This document shows positions 61,088-64,000 of a stretch of DNA of 64,000 nucleotides, in pieces. The notes under the pieces were generated by a model that saw nothing but the letters and a program-made list of their open reading frames with translations, was not told the DNA's origin and ran no database searches. The stretch is taken from NCBI GenBank assembly GCA_963820995.1, contig CAWGCL010000004.1, positions 124,001 through 188,000 of the forward strand. The letters run 5' to 3'. The DNA is from JAGTVG01 sp963820995 (GTDB taxonomy: Bacteria > Bacteroidota > Bacteroidia > Cytophagales > Cyclobacteriaceae). The translations under genes and the position numbers were made by a program. Numbering within the stretch: the first letter of the stretch is position 1; the number at the start of each line of letters is the position of its first letter.

Positions 61088-62308
61088 TTATATAATTTTT
61101 CTTTCTATTGGCATGGTCATGCACCGCGGACCGCCTAATCCTCTGGAAAGTTCTGAAGAATTGATTTCCAGAACTTCAACGCCATTATCCCGCAATGCTC
61201 TGTTGGTGAGTTTGTTTCGATCATAGGAAATGACTCGCCGGGGACCGATTGCAAATACGTTGGCACCATCATACCATTGTTCTCTGGATGCGAAATCGGG
61301 ATGTCCATAACCGGTTTTGACAACTTCCAGGTGAGGGATCTCCAATTGAAGAATTGAAATCAATGATTTTTTTATAGATTCTCTGTGTATTTTAATCTCA
61401 TTATTTTCAGAAATCGAATCCAGTCTGTATACGAATGTTTCGAGCAAAGTATCCATAGCTTCAGGATAGGTAATAATTAGGTTTTCATCTATTATTGAAA
61501 AAACAGTATCAAGGTGCATAAAGTTTCTTTTCGAGGGAAGCTTAACTTCATAAACTCTTTCTACAGTTTTTTCAGCCAATACACTTTTAGCAACCCTTTG
61601 AATAGCCTTGGATTCTGTTCGTTCGGAACATCCTATGGCAAGTACAGTAGGTGAGATTACAATTACATCTCCCCCTTCAATGGTCGGGCAAGAAGTTGAG
61701 TCAGAATCACCCGGAAAAATCTCTTTGTAATAATCCTTGAATTCCGGGTGATTGGTAAAAATCAGTTTCAATATATGTGATTCAAATTGCCTTCCGGAGT
61801 ATTTCATATTGCTTGAAATTACGCCATTTTGAATAATCGCGGCCGGATCACGCATGAAATACAGGTTCGGGCTGGGATAAATTAGATAATCGTGATCCTC
61901 TAATTTTGAATTTTTAAAATTTGGAAGCTTTTTCTTAATCTCATTAATTCTAAGACCACTGATTAAAAGATTTATAATTTCAGCAGTAGAATATTTTGAA
62001 ATTATATCTTCAGATATCTTTTGCTGACCTGCCTGAGCAAGTGCATCCTTTAAAATGGTGTTCTTTAAATTTTGATCAACCAAAATGTCGAGGAGCAATT
62101 GACGTAAACGATACACTTTGGCGTCAGTCACATTTTTAATAAGATTAGTATAATCATCATGTTCTTTCTGCATAGACTCAAGAAAGGGAACATCTTCAAA
62201 AAGCAATTCACTCGTATTCTGGGGAGTCAATCGTTCTATTTCCCAACCAGGTCTGTGCATAATGACCCTCTTCAATGTTCCGAATTCAGTATATAATCTT
62301 AGGTTCAT
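61088..62308 (-). CDS. arcA: Arginine deiminase
   Basis: This 406-residue protein has the guanidine-modifying fold of arginine deiminase: LRLYTEFGTLKRVIMHRPG at the start, the FLESMQKEHDDY block, LYFMRDPAAII, EGGDVIVIS, NFMHLDTVFSII (catalytic His) and GGPRCMTMPIER with the nucleophilic C396. It converts arginine to citrulline and ammonia, the first step of the ADI pathway. No ornithine carbamoyltransferase, carbamate kinase or arginine/ornithine antiporter gene is in the window, so citrulline must be used elsewhere. A longer helical stretch between residues 65 and 120 is typical of Bacteroidota and mycoplasma forms. Confidence 0.93.
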   Translation of the reverse strand: MNLRLYTEFGTLKRVIMHRPGWEIERLTPQNTSELLFEDVPFLESMQKEHDDYTNLIKNVTDAKVYRLRQLLLDILVDQNLKNTILKDALAQAGQQKISEDIISKYSTAEIINLLISGLRINEIKKKLPNFKNSKLEDHDYLIYPSPNLYFMRDPAAIIQNGVISSNMKYSGRQFESHILKLIFTNHPEFKDYYKEIFPGDSDSTSCPTIEGGDVIVISPTVLAIGCSERTESKAIQRVAKSVLAEKTVERVYEVKLPSKRNFMHLDTVFSIIDENLIITYPEAMDTLLETFVYRLDSISENNEIKIHRESIKKSLISILQLEIPHLEVVKTGYGHPDFASREQWYDGANVFAIGPRRVISYDRNKLTNRALRDNGVEVLEINSSELSRGLGGPRCMTMPIERKII

Positions 62309-62331
62309 TTAAAAAATATTTAGAGAACAGG

Positions 62332-62823
62332 TCAGCAATCTGAATAATCTATCAATAATTTCACAATCATTTCAAGATATTTTCTATCAATCTCGCTAAA
62401 AGAATTTATTTGAGCACTGTCAATATCAAGTACAAAAATCACATTTTTTCCTGAAATACCAGGGATAACAATTTCAGATTTTGAATCAGCACTACAAGCA
62501 ATATGCCCTGGAAACAAATTAACATCAGGAACCATAACACTAGATTGTTCCTGCCAGGCTTTACCACATACACCTTTGCCAAAGGATATCCTTGTACAAG
62601 CTACCGGACCCTGGTAAGGACCAAGTACCAGTTGTTTATCCTTAACAATGTAAAAACCTACCCAGAGATGCCCCAATCCCCATTTTAAAACGGAGGTGAC
62701 GTTAGCCATATTTGCAATCAGGTCATTTTCATCTTCAATCAATGATTTAATTTGAGGGGCAAGAATTTTGTATTTTTCTTCTAAGGTTCTTGCTTCAGAT
62801 GGTATGCTTAGTTTCTCAGCCAT
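62332..62823 (-). CDS. msrC: Free methionine-(R)-sulfoxide reductase (GAF domain)
   Basis: The start at ATG 62823 gives 163 residues. An upstream ATG at 62850 would overlap ribD more. The protein is a single GAF domain with three cysteines C76, C86 and C110, in ACTRISFGKGVCGKAW and LFPGHIAC. Their spacing (10 and 24 residues) equals that of E. coli fRMsr C84, C94 and C118, and SKSEIVIPG is the other family signature. It reduces free methionine-R-sulfoxide with thioredoxin. It is downstream of and overlaps ribD by 8 bp, and arcA follows after 23 bp. Confidence 0.93.
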   Translation of the reverse strand: MAEKLSIPSEARTLEEKYKILAPQIKSLIEDENDLIANMANVTSVLKWGLGHLWVGFYIVKDKQLVLGPYQGPVACTRISFGKGVCGKAWQEQSSVMVPDVNLFPGHIACSADSKSEIVIPGISGKNVIFVLDIDSAQINSFSEIDRKYLEMIVKLLIDYSDC

Positions 62824-63850
62824 TTGTATTCTTAAAAAAGAGAATTTCATCGTTAAAGATCTTGCTTTTGCTTAGAAGCGAAGCATAATACAAATCAGGG
62901 GCCTTAATACCCTCTCCAAAAGTGTTTTCAGAGACAAATATCCTGGCTTCATCCCAGATATTCTTCGAAATAAAGGAATTTATTAAGTAAGAGCCTCCTT
63001 CAATCAATACGGATTGGATTTCCTTTTTATATAGATCCGATATTAAATCTTCTATAAAGTTTTCTTTCTTAAGTTTTATCCAATTAAGGTTATCTTCATT
63101 TGCTGATCTTTTACAATTATATATTAATGTAGGTTGTGTTCCATCGAATAAATATGAGTCGCCTGGAACTTTTAAATTTGGATCAACCAAAACCCTTACC
63201 TTTGCATGCTCTGCGCCCGGCCAGTCCCTTACATTTAGTTTTGGATTATCGTATAATGCAGTGTTTGCTCCCACCATTATCGCATCTTCCTCTGATCTCC
63301 ATTTGTGCACCAGCTGCCTCGAATATTCATTGCTGATCCATTTTGAGTCAAAATTTTTCCTGGCGATAAACCGATCTATGGTTTGTGCCCATTTAAGGAT
63401 TACGTAAGGTCTTTTTTTTGAATGGTAGGTAAAAAATCTTTTGTTTAAAGTTGATCCCTCTTCTTCATTTAAGCCAACATTAACCTTTATAGAGGCTTTT
63501 TTCATTTTTTGGATTCCCTTGCCCGATACAAGAGGATTAATATCCAGATTTGAAATATAAACATTTTTAACCCCAAGGCTTATTAATAAATCAGAACAAG
63601 GTGGGGTTTTCCCATAGTGTGAACAAGGTTCCAGTGTAACATATACATCACTTCCTTTAATATTGTCTTTATCAATAATATTGTTTACGGCATTCACCTC
63701 GGCATGAGGGCCACCACATTTCTGATGCCATCCCTCTCCAATAATTTTTCCATCCTTTACAATTACACAACCAACCATTGGATTTGGGCTGACATTACCT
63801 AAGCCAAGGTAAGCCAATTCAAGTGCCCTATCCATATATTTCTTTTCCAC
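62816..63850 (-). CDS. ribD: Bifunctional riboflavin biosynthesis deaminase/reductase RibD
   Basis: This 344-residue protein has two domains. The deaminase (about 1-145) has zinc ligands H49 (PHAEVNAV), C76 and C85 (EPCSHYGKTPPC) and the catalytic E51. The reductase (about 150-344) has RPYVILKWAQTIDRFIA, WRSEEDAIMVGANTALYDNP and SVLIEGGSYLINSFI. It catalyses deamination and then reduction of the pyrimidine intermediate in riboflavin synthesis. It is the first gene of a unit with msrC, arcA and the cytochrome gene. A possible -7 element lies at 63898-63905. Confidence 0.95.
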   Translation of the reverse strand: MEKKYMDRALELAYLGLGNVSPNPMVGCVIVKDGKIIGEGWHQKCGGPHAEVNAVNNIIDKDNIKGSDVYVTLEPCSHYGKTPPCSDLLISLGVKNVYISNLDINPLVSGKGIQKMKKASIKVNVGLNEEEGSTLNKRFFTYHSKKRPYVILKWAQTIDRFIARKNFDSKWISNEYSRQLVHKWRSEEDAIMVGANTALYDNPKLNVRDWPGAEHAKVRVLVDPNLKVPGDSYLFDGTQPTLIYNCKRSANEDNLNWIKLKKENFIEDLISDLYKKEIQSVLIEGGSYLINSFISKNIWDEARIFVSENTFGEGIKAPDLYYASLLSKSKIFNDEILFFKNTNG

Positions 63851-63897
63851 AATCCTGATTATTACAATGAAATGCTCCGGAGGTTTAAAAATTAATC

Positions 63898-63905
63898 CAA
63901 AACTA
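63898..63905 (-). promoter_or_regulatory. Possible ribD -7 element
   Basis: The minus strand reads TAGTTTTG, a match to TAnnTTTG, with TTTG about 15 bp upstream (short of the usual 19). It is 48 bp before the ribD ATG. No FMN riboswitch structure is evident. Confidence 0.4.
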
Positions 63906-63952
63906 TTACCTTTTTATCATCAAAGAAAAATAATAATTGTTTTAATTGGATC

Positions 63953-64000
63953 ATGTTTGAAGACAAGTCCTATACTGGTAGAGAAATCTATCAAATACTT
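63953..64000 (+). CDS. N-terminal start of an unidentified gene (partial)
   Basis: An open frame starts at ATG 63953 and reads MFEDKSYTGREIYQIL to the edge of the window. It is divergent from ribD. PrmC often neighbours ribD in Bacteroidota, but 16 residues are not enough to identify it. Confidence 0.35.
   Translation, partial: MFEDKSYTGREIYQIL

Noticed and set aside
1..64000. CRISPR arrays, tRNA or rRNA genes, insertion sequences, phage genes
   Set aside because: Looked for in all intergenic regions; no repeat-spacer pattern, cloverleaf, transposase or integrase frame was seen.

Overview
The window is AT-rich and reads as one 64 kb chromosomal stretch from a member of the Bacteroidota. The evidence is two large FtsX/MacB-type permeases without their own ATPase, several possible promoters with the Bacteroidota TAnnTTTG -7 element, weak Shine-Dalgarno sequences, PPDK, a LytS/LytTR pair, a two-CBM20 MalQ, GH2 and GH9 glycosidases, AsmA and PqqD-like proteins. 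PPDK and the polysaccharide enzymes suggest Bacteroidia, but I cannot fix the order. I see no rRNA, tRNA, CRISPR array, insertion sequence or phage.

Layout. 0-9 kb: an orphan FtsX permease; an archaeal-type AAA ATPase behind four TetR-like 18-bp operators; a two-gene minus-strand unit for a secreted FAD oxidoreductase and a partner; a GyrI-like protein; a PagL-like outer-membrane protein. 9-15.7 kb: a tight six-gene minus-strand operon (PqqD-like protein, ATP-grasp ligase, fold-III PLP decarboxylase, urea-transporter/M23 peptidase fusion, TPR beta-barrel protein, TPR protein). 15.9-21.4 kb: a divergent CusABC-type metal efflux operon. 21.4-31.7 kb: cupin protein, SpoU methyltransferase, mutS, TPR protein, ABC-2 exporter, beta-CASP nuclease, GntP permease. 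31.7-45.4 kb: malQ, acyltransferase, a cysteine-rich protein, a second FtsX permease, ogt, GH2, DinB-like, GH9. 45.4-48.2 kb: a heavily disrupted ppdK. 48.4-51.7 kb: histidine phosphatase, lipoprotein, LytS/LytTR two-component pair. 51.7-57.9 kb: hydantoinase/oxoprolinase A and B, GT9 glycosyltransferase, geranylgeranyl-reductase-like flavoprotein. 58-64 kb: AsmA protein, cytochrome c, arginine deiminase, msrC, ribD and the start of a further gene.

The most interesting locus is the 9-15.7 kb operon. A PqqD-like protein (the fold that binds leader peptides in RiPP pathways) is encoded with an ATP-grasp enzyme and a PLP decarboxylase, but I find no precursor peptide. The decarboxylase itself has an N-terminal extension resembling the YxxPxL leader motif of lasso peptides. 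The operon continues into a urea channel fused to a complete LytM-type peptidase and two TPR envelope proteins. I infer a small-molecule or envelope-modification system in which the PqqD-like protein docks an enzyme instead of a peptide.

Data quality matters. About thirteen genes are interrupted, nearly all by one-base frameshifts that restore a conserved protein when bridged, and PPDK has about ten. Most of this is probably sequence error, so interrupted genes are given as full spans with the breaks noted.
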